Assembly: GCA_947478535.1 (NCBI GenBank)
Contig: CANJXD010000001.1
Location: 1 to 46,968, forward strand
DNA from: Acetobacteraceae bacterium
GTDB taxonomy: Bacteria; Pseudomonadota; Alphaproteobacteria; Acetobacterales; Acetobacteraceae
Direction of reading: 5' to 3'
Length of the DNA stretch: 46,968 bases
Below, piece by piece: positions 17,307 through 25,505 of the stretch (position 1 is its first letter; every line of letters starts with the position of its first letter). Below the pieces are notes generated by a model. The model had not been told where the DNA came from. It made no database searches and worked only from the letters and a program-made list of their open reading frames with translations. The position numbers and the translations under genes were made by a program.

Positions 17307-17399
17307 CGCCAAGGGCGGCCCGCGCACAGTGCAACCGCATCGCCCCGATCAACAGCGCGTAGGCGCGTAGCAAGCCGCCGGAGGCGGCGCCCGCAGGGC
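17307..17399. repeat. 93-bp direct repeat, copy 2
   Basis: The second copy, with an internal hairpin-forming CCGCCGGAGGCGG stretch. It ends five bases before the phosphatase stop codon. See copy 1. Confidence 0.9.
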
Positions 17400-17404
17400 A
17401 AGAC

Positions 17405-17962
17405 TCAATGATGCTTCCAGCTGACCTCGGTCAAAGCGGGCTCGGTCGGGTCGCAGCGCAGCCAGGTCCCGTTGGCGACGCTCTGTCCGGTCATTGCCAG
17501 AATGAACCCCCAATGCGCCACCACCAGCGTGTGCTGCCAATCCGGCAGGGACGCCATTTCGCCGCGGAACAGCGCGGCGCGGGCCAGCACCTGGTCCGCC
17601 GGTTCCTCATCCGCCGGCCACCAGACTTCCTCGATATGGGCGAGGTCGAGGTGTGGCCACTGCCCGCGCAGCGCGGTGGCGGGGCTGCCGATGTCACAGG
17701 TGAAGGCATAGCGTTCCCGCACCAGGGAATTGACCAGCACCGGAATCCCGAGCCGCCGCGCCACCGGCGCCGCCGTCTGCAGGGTTCGGCTGTATGGGGA
17801 GGCGATGATGCGGCGGATATCCATCCCCACCATCGCCTCCGCCGCCGTCTCGGCCTGCTGATGGCCGAGCGGCGTCAGCTTCGGGTCCTTGATGCCGGGA
17901 TCGATGCGGGTCTGGCTGAAGTGCAGGTTGAATTCGCTCTGACCGTGGCGGAGCAGGATCAT
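17405..17962 (-). CDS. Histidine phosphatase family protein
   Basis: A 185-residue cytoplasmic protein of the phosphoglycerate-mutase-like (SixA/GpmB) superfamily. The catalytic RHG motif is at the very N-terminus (MILLRHGQSEFNLH) and the second catalytic histidine lies in TLVVAHWGF near residue 149. The SPYSRTLQTA block (near residue 67) is also diagnostic. The ATG at 17962 places LLRHG where the family expects it; longer upstream frame is not supported. The substrate is unknown. Confidence 0.9.
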   Translation of the reverse strand: MILLRHGQSEFNLHFSQTRIDPGIKDPKLTPLGHQQAETAAEAMVGMDIRRIIASPYSRTLQTAAPVARRLGIPVLVNSLVRERYAFTCDIGSPATALRGQWPHLDLAHIEEVWWPADEEPADQVLARAALFRGEMASLPDWQHTLVVAHWGFILAMTGQSVANGTWLRCDPTEPALTEVSWKHH

Positions 17963-18020
17963 GGCGCGAGGGCATCCCGGGTGTGTTGCGTTGCGTGGCC
18001 CAGTCCTCGGGCCCAGTGTC

Positions 18021-18040
18021 GGGTCCCAATCGCGGGACCC
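18021..18040. repeat. Perfect hairpin GGGTCCC-AATCGC-GGGACCC in a repeat-rich promoter gap
   Basis: A 7-bp perfect inverted repeat in the gap between the divergent phosphatase and Tim44-like genes. It lies among four imperfect 11-base repeats of the type CAGTNYYGGGT that start at about 18001, 18014, 18040 and 18052. Confidence 0.6.
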
Positions 18041-18167
18041 AGTGTTGGGTGCAGTATCGGGTGAAAGGCTTTGGCAGGCATATTCATGCCAAAAGCAGCC
18101 AATCCTCATCGGGCCGTTGCGGGGGACCCCCGCCGCCCTTAAGTGAGGGAAGGATGAGGAGTTGGCA

Positions 18168-18848
18168 ATGTCCGGCGGCTTTCCTGTCGATCTGATTCTG
18201 TTTGCCATGGTTGCGGCCTTCCTGGTGCTGCGCCTGCGCAGCGTTCTGGGACGCCGCACGGGCTTTGAGCGTCCCCCACGTGAGGATGGGGCGCCCTATG
18301 ACCCCCGCGGCGCCAAGCCGGCGGAGAACGACATGCCCGTGCTGCCCCCGGCGCAGGCCGTCGCCGGTGCGCCGCGCCATGTCGTTCCAGACTCCCGCGG
18401 CCCGGTGGGGCAGGCACTGATGCGCATTCGCGGCATCGACCAGGGCTTCGACCCCAACGGTTTCCTCAGCGGGGCCGAGGGCGCGTTCCGCATGATCGTC
18501 GATGCCTTCGCGCGTGGCGACCGGCAGACACTGCGCGCCCTGCTCTCCGATGACACCTATGCCGGCTTCGAGGGTGCCATCACCGCCCGCGAGCAGAATG
18601 GCGAGACGCAGCGCAGCGAGGTCCGCTCCATCCAGGAGACGGCAATCGAGGCGGCGGATCTGCGTGGCACTGTCGCCGATGTCACCGTCCGCTTCGTCAG
18701 CGATCAGGTGAACCTGACCACCGCCCGCGATGGCGGCGTGGTGGCGGGGGCCGAAGCGGTGACGGAGTTGAACGACGTCTGGACCTTCCAGCGCGACCTG
18801 CGCGCTGCCGACCCGACCTGGCGTCTTGTCGCGACCCAGTCGGCCTAG
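18168..18848 (+). CDS. Tim44-like domain protein
   Basis: A 226-residue protein with one N-terminal membrane segment (VDLILFAMVAAFLVLRLRSVLG), a proline-rich linker, and a C-terminal Tim44-like domain from about residue 95 (GFLSGAEGAFRMIVDAFARGD, then LLSDDTYAGFEGAI). Family members in alphaproteobacteria are membrane-tethered and of uncertain role, related to the mitochondrial import factor Tim44. The ATG at 18168 has GAGGAG seven bases upstream. The next gene (mltA) overlaps its end by 23 bases. Confidence 0.9.
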   Translation: MSGGFPVDLILFAMVAAFLVLRLRSVLGRRTGFERPPREDGAPYDPRGAKPAENDMPVLPPAQAVAGAPRHVVPDSRGPVGQALMRIRGIDQGFDPNGFLSGAEGAFRMIVDAFARGDRQTLRALLSDDTYAGFEGAITAREQNGETQRSEVRSIQETAIEAADLRGTVADVTVRFVSDQVNLTTARDGGVVAGAEAVTELNDVWTFQRDLRAADPTWRLVATQSA

Positions 18849-19980
18849 TCTCGGCCTTCCCTGGCGGTGGGCGCTGCCCGCCGCCGGGCTTCTGGCGCTT
18901 TCGGCCTGCGCCGAGCCGCCGGTCCTCCCCCATCCCGTCGCCTTCACCGACCTGCCGGGCTGGCAGACCGATCGCGTCGCCGAGGCCATTCCCGCCTTTC
19001 GCGAAGGCTGCGTAGCGCTGGGCCGGATGCCGCCCGACCGCGCGCTCGGCGGCGAGGGCCCTCTGGCACGCCGCGCCGGGGATTTCGCACAGGCCTGCGC
19101 CGAAGCCGCCAGCCTGCCCCCAGGCGATGAGGCTGCGAGCCGCGCTTTCCTGCTGCGCCACTTCACTCCCTGGGCCGTGGGGGAGGACCGGCTGACGGGC
19201 TATTACGAACCCTCCCTGCCCGGCAGCACCACGCGCACCACCACCTTCCCGACCCCCCTGCTGGCCCGCCCGCCCGCCCTGGTCGAGGTGGATCTCGGCG
19301 CCTTCGCGAACGATCTGCGCGGCCGCCGCACGGCTGGGATGCTGCGGGAAGGGCGGCTAGTGCCGTTCCATGACCGTGCGGCGATCGCCGCTGGGGCACT
19401 GGCCGGTCAAGGCCTGGAACTGGCCTGGGTCGATCCGATCGACGCCTTCTTCCTGCACATCCAGGGCTCCGGCCGCGTTGTCTTCGACGATGGCCGGGTG
19501 CTGCGCCTCGGCTATGCCGCGCAGAATGGGCACGCCTATGTCGCGGTGGGGCGGGCGTTGGTGGATAACGGCACACTGGCGCGCGAAGCCGTCTCGATGC
19601 AGGCGATCCGCGACTGGATGCGGCAGGCTGGGCCGGAAGCGGCGGCCGCGCTGATGTACCGCAATCCCTCCTACGTCTTCTTCCGACCGCTGGACCTCGC
19701 GCCCGAAAAGGGGCCGCTGGGTTCACTCGGCGTACCCCTCACGCCAGGGCGCTCCGTCGCCGTGGACCGGGCAGCGCTGCCGCTGGGCTCGCCCATCTGG
19801 GTGGCAGGGCGTCTGCCCGCTGGCGAGCCGCTGGAGAGGCTGACCATGGCCCAGGATACCGGGGGGGCGATCCGTGGGGCGGCACGAGCCGACCTGTTCA
19901 CGGGATGGACGGCGGAGGCCGCCGAGCAGGCCGGACGGATGCGGGACCTTGCCCGGGTGTTCGTACTCCTGCCCCGGTGA
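18826..19980 (+). CDS. mltA: Membrane-bound lytic murein transglycosylase A (MltA)
   Basis: A 384-residue enzyme that cleaves peptidoglycan glycan strands to 1,6-anhydromuropeptides. The N-terminus has a hydrophobic signal ending LLALSAC, a lipobox with Cys near residue 28, so it is probably an outer-membrane lipoprotein. The MltA domain shows RLTGYYEP, then IQGSGRV, and the C-terminal 3D domain has AQDTGGAIRGAARADLF with the catalytic aspartate. The start is TTG 18826 inside the Tim44-like gene. An AmpG-like muropeptide permease lies 4 kb away across the origin, so product recycling is possible. Confidence 0.92.
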   Translation: MSRPSRPSLGLPWRWALPAAGLLALSACAEPPVLPHPVAFTDLPGWQTDRVAEAIPAFREGCVALGRMPPDRALGGEGPLARRAGDFAQACAEAASLPPGDEAASRAFLLRHFTPWAVGEDRLTGYYEPSLPGSTTRTTTFPTPLLARPPALVEVDLGAFANDLRGRRTAGMLREGRLVPFHDRAAIAAGALAGQGLELAWVDPIDAFFLHIQGSGRVVFDDGRVLRLGYAAQNGHAYVAVGRALVDNGTLAREAVSMQAIRDWMRQAGPEAAAALMYRNPSYVFFRPLDLAPEKGPLGSLGVPLTPGRSVAVDRAALPLGSPIWVAGRLPAGEPLERLTMAQDTGGAIRGAARADLFTGWTAEAAEQAGRMRDLARVFVLLPR

Positions 19981-20000
19981 GGGGGTGAAACCGCCGCCAC

Positions 20001-20032
20001 GGCATTCTCCCCGTCCCGCAGGGGAAAATGCC
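20001..20032. terminator. Bidirectional terminator between mltA and hemE
   Basis: An inverted repeat GGCATT-c-TCCCC / GGGGA-a-AATGCC with an eight-base loop, between the two convergent stop codons. An A-run in the 3' arm gives a T-rich flank on the minus strand. Confidence 0.6.
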
Positions 20033-20056
20033 GGTCGCAGCAATGCCGGGTAGGGT

Positions 20057-21127
20057 CTACCCCCCGGAGCGAACGATCCGCACAAGCGCCGCGACATTCT
20101 CGACCGGCGTGATCTTCTCGATCCCATGGCCGAGGTTGAATACGAAAGGCCGGCCGCGCATGGCGGCCAGGATCTGCCGCGCCTCTACCTCCAGCGCCGA
20201 GCCGCCGGCGATCAGGGCCAGCGGGTCGAGGTTACCCTGCAACCCGACCGTGGCAGGCACCACGGATGCGGCGAAGCGAGGGTCCATGGCGGTGTCCATG
20301 GCCACCGTGTTCACCCCCGTCCGCGCCGCGTATTCGCCGATCAGCGGACCGGCCAAGCGCGGGAAGCCGATGATGGGGATAGTGGGGTGCGCCTTGCGGA
20401 GCGCGCGGACTATTTGTGCCGTCGGCTCGATCACCCAGCGCCGAAACTGGCTCGGCGGCAGCATGCCGGCCCAGCTGTCGAACAGCATCAGCACCTCGGC
20501 CCCCGCCTCGGCCTGGGCCAGCAGATAGTCGGTGGTGGATTCGACCAGGGCGCGGATCAGCCGTGCGAACAGGGCCGGGTCATTGAAGGCCATGCCGCGC
20601 GCGGTGTGGAAATCCTTCGAGCCATGGCCCTCCACCATGTAGCAGGCGACGGTGAAGGGGCTGCCGGCAAAGCCGATCAGCGTGGTCTTCGGGTGGTCCC
20701 GCTCCAAGGCCGCGCGGGTGAGCCGCACGGTCTCGAAGATCGGTGCGGCGCGGGCGCGGATGGCGCCGACCTCGAGCGCCGAGACACCGGCGGCATCGCG
20801 GATCGGGTCCAGCACCGGGCCCTCCCCTTCCTCGAAGCGCAGCCCCTGGCCCATCGCCCAGGGCACCATGAGGATATCGGAGAACAGGATCGCGCCATCC
20901 ATGCCGTAGCGGCGGACCGGCTGGATCGTCACCTCGGAGGCCATCTCCGGCGTCGTGCAGAGCTTGATGAAGCCACCAGCCTGGGCACGGACCGCCCGGT
21001 ATTCCGGCAGGTATCGGCCGGCCTGGCGCATCAGCCACATCGGCGGCGGCCAGACCGCTTCGCCGGATACTGCCCGCAGCAGGGGCTTGCCTTCGCCCGT
21101 TGCCGTTCCCGCTGCCTCAGCCGTCAA
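20057..21127 (-). CDS. hemE: Uroporphyrinogen decarboxylase
   Basis: A 356-residue cytoplasmic enzyme that converts uroporphyrinogen III to coproporphyrinogen III in heme synthesis. The active-site motif PPMWLMRQAGRYLPEYR (residues ~29-45) and GMDGAILFSDI, with the key aspartate, are intact; GQGLRFEEGEGP and FAGSPFTVACYMVEG also match. The start is TTG 21127, preceded by GGGAGG; open frame further upstream runs into the non-coding origin region. hemE flanking the chromosomal origin opposite ppsR is a known arrangement in alphaproteobacteria. Confidence 0.95.
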   Translation of the reverse strand: MTAEAAGTATGEGKPLLRAVSGEAVWPPPMWLMRQAGRYLPEYRAVRAQAGGFIKLCTTPEMASEVTIQPVRRYGMDGAILFSDILMVPWAMGQGLRFEEGEGPVLDPIRDAAGVSALEVGAIRARAAPIFETVRLTRAALERDHPKTTLIGFAGSPFTVACYMVEGHGSKDFHTARGMAFNDPALFARLIRALVESTTDYLLAQAEAGAEVLMLFDSWAGMLPPSQFRRWVIEPTAQIVRALRKAHPTIPIIGFPRLAGPLIGEYAARTGVNTVAMDTAMDPRFAASVVPATVGLQGNLDPLALIAGGSALEVEARQILAAMRGRPFVFNLGHGIEKITPVENVAALVRIVRSGG

Positions 21128-21248
21128 GCCAACCTCCCTTGTTCGGTGCCGCGCATCCTGCCCGCTTGCGGGGCTTCCGGCGAGCCAACTTAAACAAAGA
21201 AGAAAGAATCCTTGAAGAGTAGGGGTAGATAATAGGGCCTGTGGACGC

Positions 21249-21257
21249 TGTGGATCA
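21249..21257 (-). promoter_or_regulatory. DnaA box TGATCCACA
   Basis: It matches the G-box form of the DnaA site known from the Caulobacter origin, and the E. coli consensus TTATCCACA at eight of nine positions. It lies beside the AT-rich block. Confidence 0.7.
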
Positions 21258-21272
21258 CCGCTGCCGCCACTT

Positions 21273-21281
21273 TCATCCACA
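21273..21281 (+). promoter_or_regulatory. DnaA box TCATCCACA
   Basis: Eight of nine positions match TTATCCACA. It is in opposite orientation to the box at 21249-21257 and 15 bases from it. Confidence 0.6.
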
Positions 21282-21394
21282 ACCCTGTCCACGTGAGCTT
21301 CGCGCGCCAAGCCCTTGTCGCGGCGCTGCGATCCGGGGCATCCCCAGCTTGGCACACGGTGGGGGGTGATCCTGTCCCGTGTACCGGCGACGGA

Positions 21395-21406
21395 GGGGAT
21401 ATCCCC
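21395..21406. repeat. Perfect 12-bp palindrome GGGGATATCCCC within oriC
   Basis: A spacer-free palindrome in the middle of the predicted origin. Its function is unknown; a protein-binding site is possible. Confidence 0.6.
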
Positions 21407-21457
21407 GCTGACCGGCGGATCGGGCTTGACCGGCCGATGTTTTCCCCGCCATCCCCG

Positions 21458-21466
21458 TTATCCCCA
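21458..21466 (+). promoter_or_regulatory. DnaA-box-like site TTATCCCCA
   Basis: It matches TTATCCACA at eight of nine positions, and contains TCCCCA, the core of weak Caulobacter DnaA sites. It lies near the ppsR end of the gap. Confidence 0.5.
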
Positions 21467-21526
21467 CCCGCGTGTTTCCTCTCCCCCGCGTGACACCCAC
21501 GTGACCCCAACTGGGCCAGAAAGCGC

Positions 21527-22423
21527 ATGCCGCACCGTTTGACGAACCTGCACCTGGTCTCGGACAGCACCGGCGAGACGCTGAATTCGATCGCGCGCGC
21601 CACGCTGTCCCGCTTCGAGGACCCTCATGTCATCCATCACCGCTGGTCGCTGATCCGGTCCCGCCTGCAATTGGACCGCGTGCTGGAAGGCATCGAGGCT
21701 GAGCCCGGCCCCGTGCTGTTCACCCTGGTGGATCGCAGTCTGCGCCTGGCGCTGGAGGAACATTGCCGGCGGCTTGGCATCGAGCATCTGTCACCGCTCG
21801 AGCCGGTGATGGAATTGCTGCAGGCCGCGACGGGTGAGCAGGCGCGGGAAAAGCGCGGTGCGCAGCATGTGATGGATGCCGATTATTTCCGCCGGATCGA
21901 CGCCATGCACTACGTGCTTGCGCATGATGACGGACAGGGCACGGCGGGAATCGCGGAGGCCGATGTCTGCATCGTCGGCGTGTCCCGATCCTCGAAGACG
22001 CCGACCTGCTTCTACCTCGCCAATCGCGGGATCAAGGCGGCCAATGTGCCGCTGGTGCCGGGCGCGGCGCTGCCGGTCGAGCTGGAGAACGCGCCCTGCC
22101 CCGTCGTCGGCCTGCATATCGAGACCAATGCGCTGATCGAGATCCGCCGTCATCGCCTGAAGCTGATCGGCGCCCATGGCGTGCACCATGATGCGACGGA
22201 TTACGTGGACCATGAGGCGGTGAAGGCGGAAATCCAGGCCGCGCGCCGGCTTTGCACGTCGCATGCCTGGCCGGTGATCGACGTCACGCGCCGGTCGATC
22301 GAGGAAACGGCGGCGACGGTGCTGCAATTGATGGATGCCTGGCATACCCGCCGACGCCTGAAATCCGCACAGCCTGCCCCGGAAGACCCGGCGGCCGGTG
22401 TGCTGAGGGGAGGCGGCGCGTGA
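21527..22423 (+). CDS. ppsR: Pyruvate, water dikinase regulatory protein (DUF299/PPSR family)
   Basis: A 298-residue bifunctional kinase/pyrophosphorylase-family protein of the type that regulates PEP synthase or pyruvate phosphate dikinase by threonine phosphorylation. The P-loop GVSRSSKTP lies near residues 151-159, and the N-terminal [17 protein letters not shown] is a family signature. It faces hemE across the predicted origin. Its TGA overlaps the maf GTG start by four bases. Confidence 0.92.
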   Translation: MPHRLTNLHLVSDSTGETLNSIARATLSRFEDPHVIHHRWSLIRSRLQLDRVLEGIEAEPGPVLFTLVDRSLRLALEEHCRRLGIEHLSPLEPVMELLQAATGEQAREKRGAQHVMDADYFRRIDAMHYVLAHDDGQGTAGIAEADVCIVGVSRSSKTPTCFYLANRGIKAANVPLVPGAALPVELENAPCPVVGLHIETNALIEIRRHRLKLIGAHGVHHDATDYVDHEAVKAEIQAARRLCTSHAWPVIDVTRRSIEETAATVLQLMDAWHTRRRLKSAQPAPEDPAAGVLRGGGA

Positions 22424-23043
22424 TCCAGGCGCCGGCCCCGGCGCTGGTGCTGGCCAGTGCCTCTGCCAGCCGGCGGGCCATGCTGGAAGGCGCCGGGCTG
22501 CGCTTCGAAGCCCTGGCCGCCTTCGTGGATGAGGCCTCGATCAAGGAAGCCTGCCAGGCCGAGGATATCCCGGCGGTGGAGGCAGCGCTGATGCTGGCAG
22601 ATGCCAAGGCCCAGCGGATCGCCGCCAAGCGGCCGGAGGCGCTGGTGATTGGCGGCGACCAGTTGCTGACCTGTGTCATCGAGGGAAAACTGCGCTGGTT
22701 CGACAAGCCAGAGGGTCTGGACGGCGCGCGCGCGCATCTCCGGGCCTTGCGTGGCCAGCGGCATGAACTGGTGACGGCGACCGTCGCCTGGCGGCATGGC
22801 CAGCGCATCTGGCATGACGTGACGACGCCGCGGCTGACGATGCGCGAATTGTCCGACAAATTTATCGAGGATTACCTCGCCATCGAGGGCGAGGTGATTT
22901 GTGCGAGCGTCGGCGCCTATCGCGTGGAGGGGCCGGGCATCCAGCTTTTCAGCCGTGTGGAGGGCGAGCACAGCGCCATCCTCGGCCTGCCGCTACTGCC
23001 GCTGCTGGGCTTCCTGCGCCAGCATGGGGTGCTGGAAGGGTAG
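22420..23043 (+). CDS. maf: Maf family nucleotide pyrophosphatase
   Basis: A 207-residue nucleoside triphosphate pyrophosphatase that removes non-canonical nucleotides. The N-terminal [12 protein letters not shown] matches the S-x-S-x-x-R phosphate-binding signature, and the catalytic aspartate lies in GGDQLL near residue 80. The C-terminal [16 protein letters not shown] is also typical. The start is GTG 22420, overlapping the ppsR stop, with GAGGGGAGG upstream. The ppsR-maf pair next to oriC is found in Caulobacter too. Confidence 0.92.
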   Translation: MIQAPAPALVLASASASRRAMLEGAGLRFEALAAFVDEASIKEACQAEDIPAVEAALMLADAKAQRIAAKRPEALVIGGDQLLTCVIEGKLRWFDKPEGLDGARAHLRALRGQRHELVTATVAWRHGQRIWHDVTTPRLTMRELSDKFIEDYLAIEGEVICASVGAYRVEGPGIQLFSRVEGEHSAILGLPLLPLLGFLRQHGVLEG

Positions 23044-23047
23044 CTTC

Positions 23048-23398
23048 CTATTCACCCCCCACGGGCAGGAAAATGAAAATGACGGCCGCGACCAGGCAAG
23101 CCCCGGCCGCGACGAAGTTCCAGCGGATGGTCTCACCGAGGAAGGTGACGCTGAAGATGGCGAAGACCGCCAGCGTGATCACCTCCTGCATCACCTTCAA
23201 TTGCTGTCCCGTGAAGGTGCCGTAGCCCAGGCGATTGGCCGGCACGGCGAGGCAGTATTCGAAGAACGCGATACCCCAGGACACCAGGATGGCCAGCCAC
23301 ATCGGCCAGGACGGTGCCTTTAGATGGCCATACCAGGCGAAGGTCATCAGCACGTTGGAAAAGACCAGCAAGACCGGGGTCAGCCATACCGGGTTCAT
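23048..23398 (-). CDS. DMT family protein (DUF486)
   Basis: A 116-residue inner-membrane protein with four hydrophobic segments, including SNVLMTFAWYGHLK, FFEYCLAVPANRLGYG and a last helix LVAAVIFIFLP. The sequence matches DUF486, a small-multidrug-resistance-like family of unknown transport role. Its ATG overlaps the stop of the upstream AmpG-like gene by four bases, so the two are co-translated. It converges with maf with four bases between stops. Confidence 0.9.
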   Translation of the reverse strand: MNPVWLTPVLLVFSNVLMTFAWYGHLKAPSWPMWLAILVSWGIAFFEYCLAVPANRLGYGTFTGQQLKVMQEVITLAVFAIFSVTFLGETIRWNFVAAGACLVAAVIFIFLPVGGE

Positions 23399-24648
23399 GC
23401 CGGCCGCTCCTGCCTCGGCGGTGGTGGCGGCAGCCGGGCCAGGAGAAACAGCATGACGCCCATCGCCGGCAGCGCCGCCACAGTGGTCAGCACGAAGAAC
23501 TGCGACCAGCCCAGCGCTTCCGCCAGCACACCCGCCGAGGCGCCGAGGCTCCGCAGCGGCACGGCGGCGAGGGAGGAGAGCAAGGCGTACTGCGTGGCGC
23601 TGAAGCTGCGGTTCACCAGCGCCGAGAGGTAGGTGAGGAAGGCGGCGTCGGCGAGGCCGTCGGTGAAGTTCTCAATGCCGACCTGGGCGAACAGCATCGG
23701 GATATCCCGCCCCCCGCCAACCAGGGACAGGTACATCAGGTTCGAGAGCATCTGGCCGAGCCCGGTAAGGATCAGCGCTCGACCGACACCGATGCGGCCG
23801 ATCAGCCAGCTGCCGGCGACTGCGCCCAGCAGGGTGGCGGCGAGGCCGAAAACCGTGCCGACGGCGGCCACATCCTCCCGCGTAAAACCCTCATCCCGGT
23901 AGAAACGGGTCAGCGGGATGCTGGCCAGCGCCTCGCCCAACTTGAACAGCGCGATGAAGACGAGAATGGCGAGCCAGTAACGGCGGCGGGTGAAATCGAG
24001 GAACGGGTCCAGCACGGATTCGCGCAGCCGCCGACGCCAACCGAGCGCGACGCGCGGAGCGGGCGGCGCTTCCTGCCCCATCAGCGTCGCCGCGAGCCCG
24101 ACCACCATCAGCCCCGCCGCGCAGAGATAGGCGCCCCCCCAGCCGAGATGGGCGACGAGAAACAGCGTGCCGGCACCGCTGGCCAGCAGGGCCATGCGAT
24201 AGCCCCAGACATAGGCGGCGAGGCCATAGGCTTGGCATTCATCATCCTCACCCAGCATCTCGATTCGCCAGGCATCGATGACGATGTCCTGGCTGGCGGA
24301 GAGGAAGGCGACGAGGACGGCGAGCGCCACGGTGAGCTCAGCGCCCTGGGTCGGGTCCGTCAGTCCGATAGCGGCGATGGCGGCCATCAGCGCGAATTGC
24401 AGGCAGACCAGCCACCCCCGCCGCCGCCCGAGGAAGGGCGGGCGCACGGCGTCGAAGACCGGGGACCACAGGAACTTATTGGCATAGGCCAGGCCGATCA
24501 GCGCCGTCATGCCCATGGCGCCGAGCGACATGCCGCTTTCGACGAACCACTGCCGCAGCACCTGGCCGGCCGCGAGCGGCAGCGGCAGGCCGGCGGCGAA
24601 GCCGAGGGCGAGCATGAGGGGGAAGCGCCGATCGCGGAACAGGGTCAT
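23395..24648 (-). CDS. ampG: AmpG-like muropeptide MFS transporter
   Basis: A 417-residue major-facilitator protein with about twelve hydrophobic segments. The start RRFPLMLALGFAAGLPLPL and the block ANKFLWSPVFDAVRPPFLG match the AmpG family, which imports anhydromuropeptides for cell-wall recycling. MltA, encoded across the origin, makes such products. The stop overlaps the DUF486 start by four bases. Substrate is assigned by family only. Confidence 0.85.
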   Translation of the reverse strand: MTLFRDRRFPLMLALGFAAGLPLPLAAGQVLRQWFVESGMSLGAMGMTALIGLAYANKFLWSPVFDAVRPPFLGRRRGWLVCLQFALMAAIAAIGLTDPTQGAELTVALAVLVAFLSASQDIVIDAWRIEMLGEDDECQAYGLAAYVWGYRMALLASGAGTLFLVAHLGWGGAYLCAAGLMVVGLAATLMGQEAPPAPRVALGWRRRLRESVLDPFLDFTRRRYWLAILVFIALFKLGEALASIPLTRFYRDEGFTREDVAAVGTVFGLAATLLGAVAGSWLIGRIGVGRALILTGLGQMLSNLMYLSLVGGGRDIPMLFAQVGIENFTDGLADAAFLTYLSALVNRSFSATQYALLSSLAAVPLRSLGASAGVLAEALGWSQFFVLTTVAALPAMGVMLFLLARLPPPPPRQERPA

Positions 24649-24682
24649 ACCCCTATCCTCGCCGCCCTCGGGGGCGTGTCGC

Positions 24683-24714
24683 CAGCCCCTTTGGGGACCC
24701 AGCCCCTTTGGGGA
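24683..24714. repeat. Two 15-base copies, period 17, each with a CCCC-TTT-GGGG hairpin
   Basis: CAGCCCCTTTGGGGA occurs twice in the gap between the double-AbrB gene stop and the ampG start on the minus strand. Each copy folds into a four-base stem with a three-base loop. It could act as a weak terminator. Confidence 0.7.
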
Positions 24715-24720
24715 AAGTGA

Positions 24721-25152
24721 TCAGCCCTGGGCGAGTTGGCGTGTCAGGGCCAGGCGGGCTTCGCGCAGGCGGCCCAGCAGGCGGCCCGGTGTCACCATGC
24801 GAAGGCCGGGGGGCGTCGGCTGGATGAGCAGAGCAGCGCCGGGAACCAGGCCGAGCGCCGTGCGCAGGGGTGCGGGCAGGGTCAGCCGGCCCTTGCGATC
24901 GAGCGTTGGCAAACGCGGCTCCTGGCCGTCAGCCGGAGGGGCGTCGGCTGGGGCGTCGGCTGGGGCTGTAACGGGCGTGACGCGGATTTCGTCATCGGCG
25001 ATGCGGATGGCCAAGGGCTGGCCGAGTTCCAGCCCGGTCGCCTGGCGGAGCAGGGGCGGCAGCAGGATGCGGCCGCGCCCGTCCAGCAGCAGGCGTATGG
25101 GTCGCGCGCCGGTCGCGGCGGCATCCGGCAGCGGGTGGTCGGGTAGCGTCAT
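24721..25152 (-). CDS. Protein with two AbrB/SpoVT-like domains
   Basis: A 143-residue protein with two copies of a swapped-hairpin AbrB-like pattern. The first is LLLDGRGRILLPPLLRQATG at about residues 22-41, continuing to IADDEIRVTPV. The second is LDRKGRLTLPAPLRTALGLV at about 83-102, continuing to a valine-rich end. An Ala/Pro-rich linker joins them. Two such domains in one chain recall MraZ, but the protein lacks MraZ-specific motifs and context. A DNA-binding regulator is likely; its target is unknown. Starts at 25197 (ATG) and 25218 (TTG) are alternatives. Confidence 0.65.
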   Translation of the reverse strand: MTLPDHPLPDAAATGARPIRLLLDGRGRILLPPLLRQATGLELGQPLAIRIADDEIRVTPVTAPADAPADAPPADGQEPRLPTLDRKGRLTLPAPLRTALGLVPGAALLIQPTPPGLRMVTPGRLLGRLREARLALTRQLAQG

Positions 25153-25505
25153 CGGAGCCCTGCGATCCTGTCGGACGAAGTGTGGCGCAGAAGACATGGC
25201 CTCTGCAAAGACTGACAAACTCCTAACGCCGGGGCGCCTCCCAACCCTTTCCCGTTACTCGATGAGGGCGACGAGCGAATTTGTCGGAGAGCAACGCTCG
25301 GGGAGCATGGGTTGCAAGCCTGCCATGCGCTACGAAGGAACCGAAATTCCTTGGGGTCAGGGCTGGCTACGTGTAGCTTTGTATCTAGGTCCTGCAATGG
25401 GTGCCCCCCACCCGGCGGACCGGATGCCCGCGGCGCGCTGCACCCCCCCAATCCGGACCTCCTCCGGCGGTGCGCCGCGGGCGCCCTCCCCCCCCCGCTT
25501 CGTCT
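25153..25505. other. Intergenic region upstream of the double-AbrB gene
   Basis: About 350 bases between the double-AbrB gene start and the cdd stop. No supported gene, RNA or clear promoter was seen. It has a run of nine C residues near 25490. Open frames here are short and lack ribosome sites. Confidence 0.5.

Larger units (their letters stand above)
21128..21526. other. Predicted chromosomal replication origin (oriC)
   Basis: A 399-base non-coding gap between divergent hemE and ppsR, the arrangement that flanks oriC in Caulobacter and several other alphaproteobacteria. Its left third holds an AT-rich block (about 21188-21235) unlike the surrounding GC-rich DNA, a candidate unwinding element, with one GANTC site (GAATC at 21206-21210). 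Next to it are DnaA-box-like sites: TGATCCACA on the minus strand (21249-21257), TCATCCACA (21273-21281), weaker ones at 21240 and 21285, and TTATCCCCA (21458-21466). A 12-bp palindrome GGGGATATCCCC lies at 21395-21406. No gene was found inside. Confidence 0.82.

Noticed and set aside
24721..25152. mraZ
   Set aside because: There are two AbrB-like domains, but no mraW or division genes nearby and no MraZ-specific motifs.
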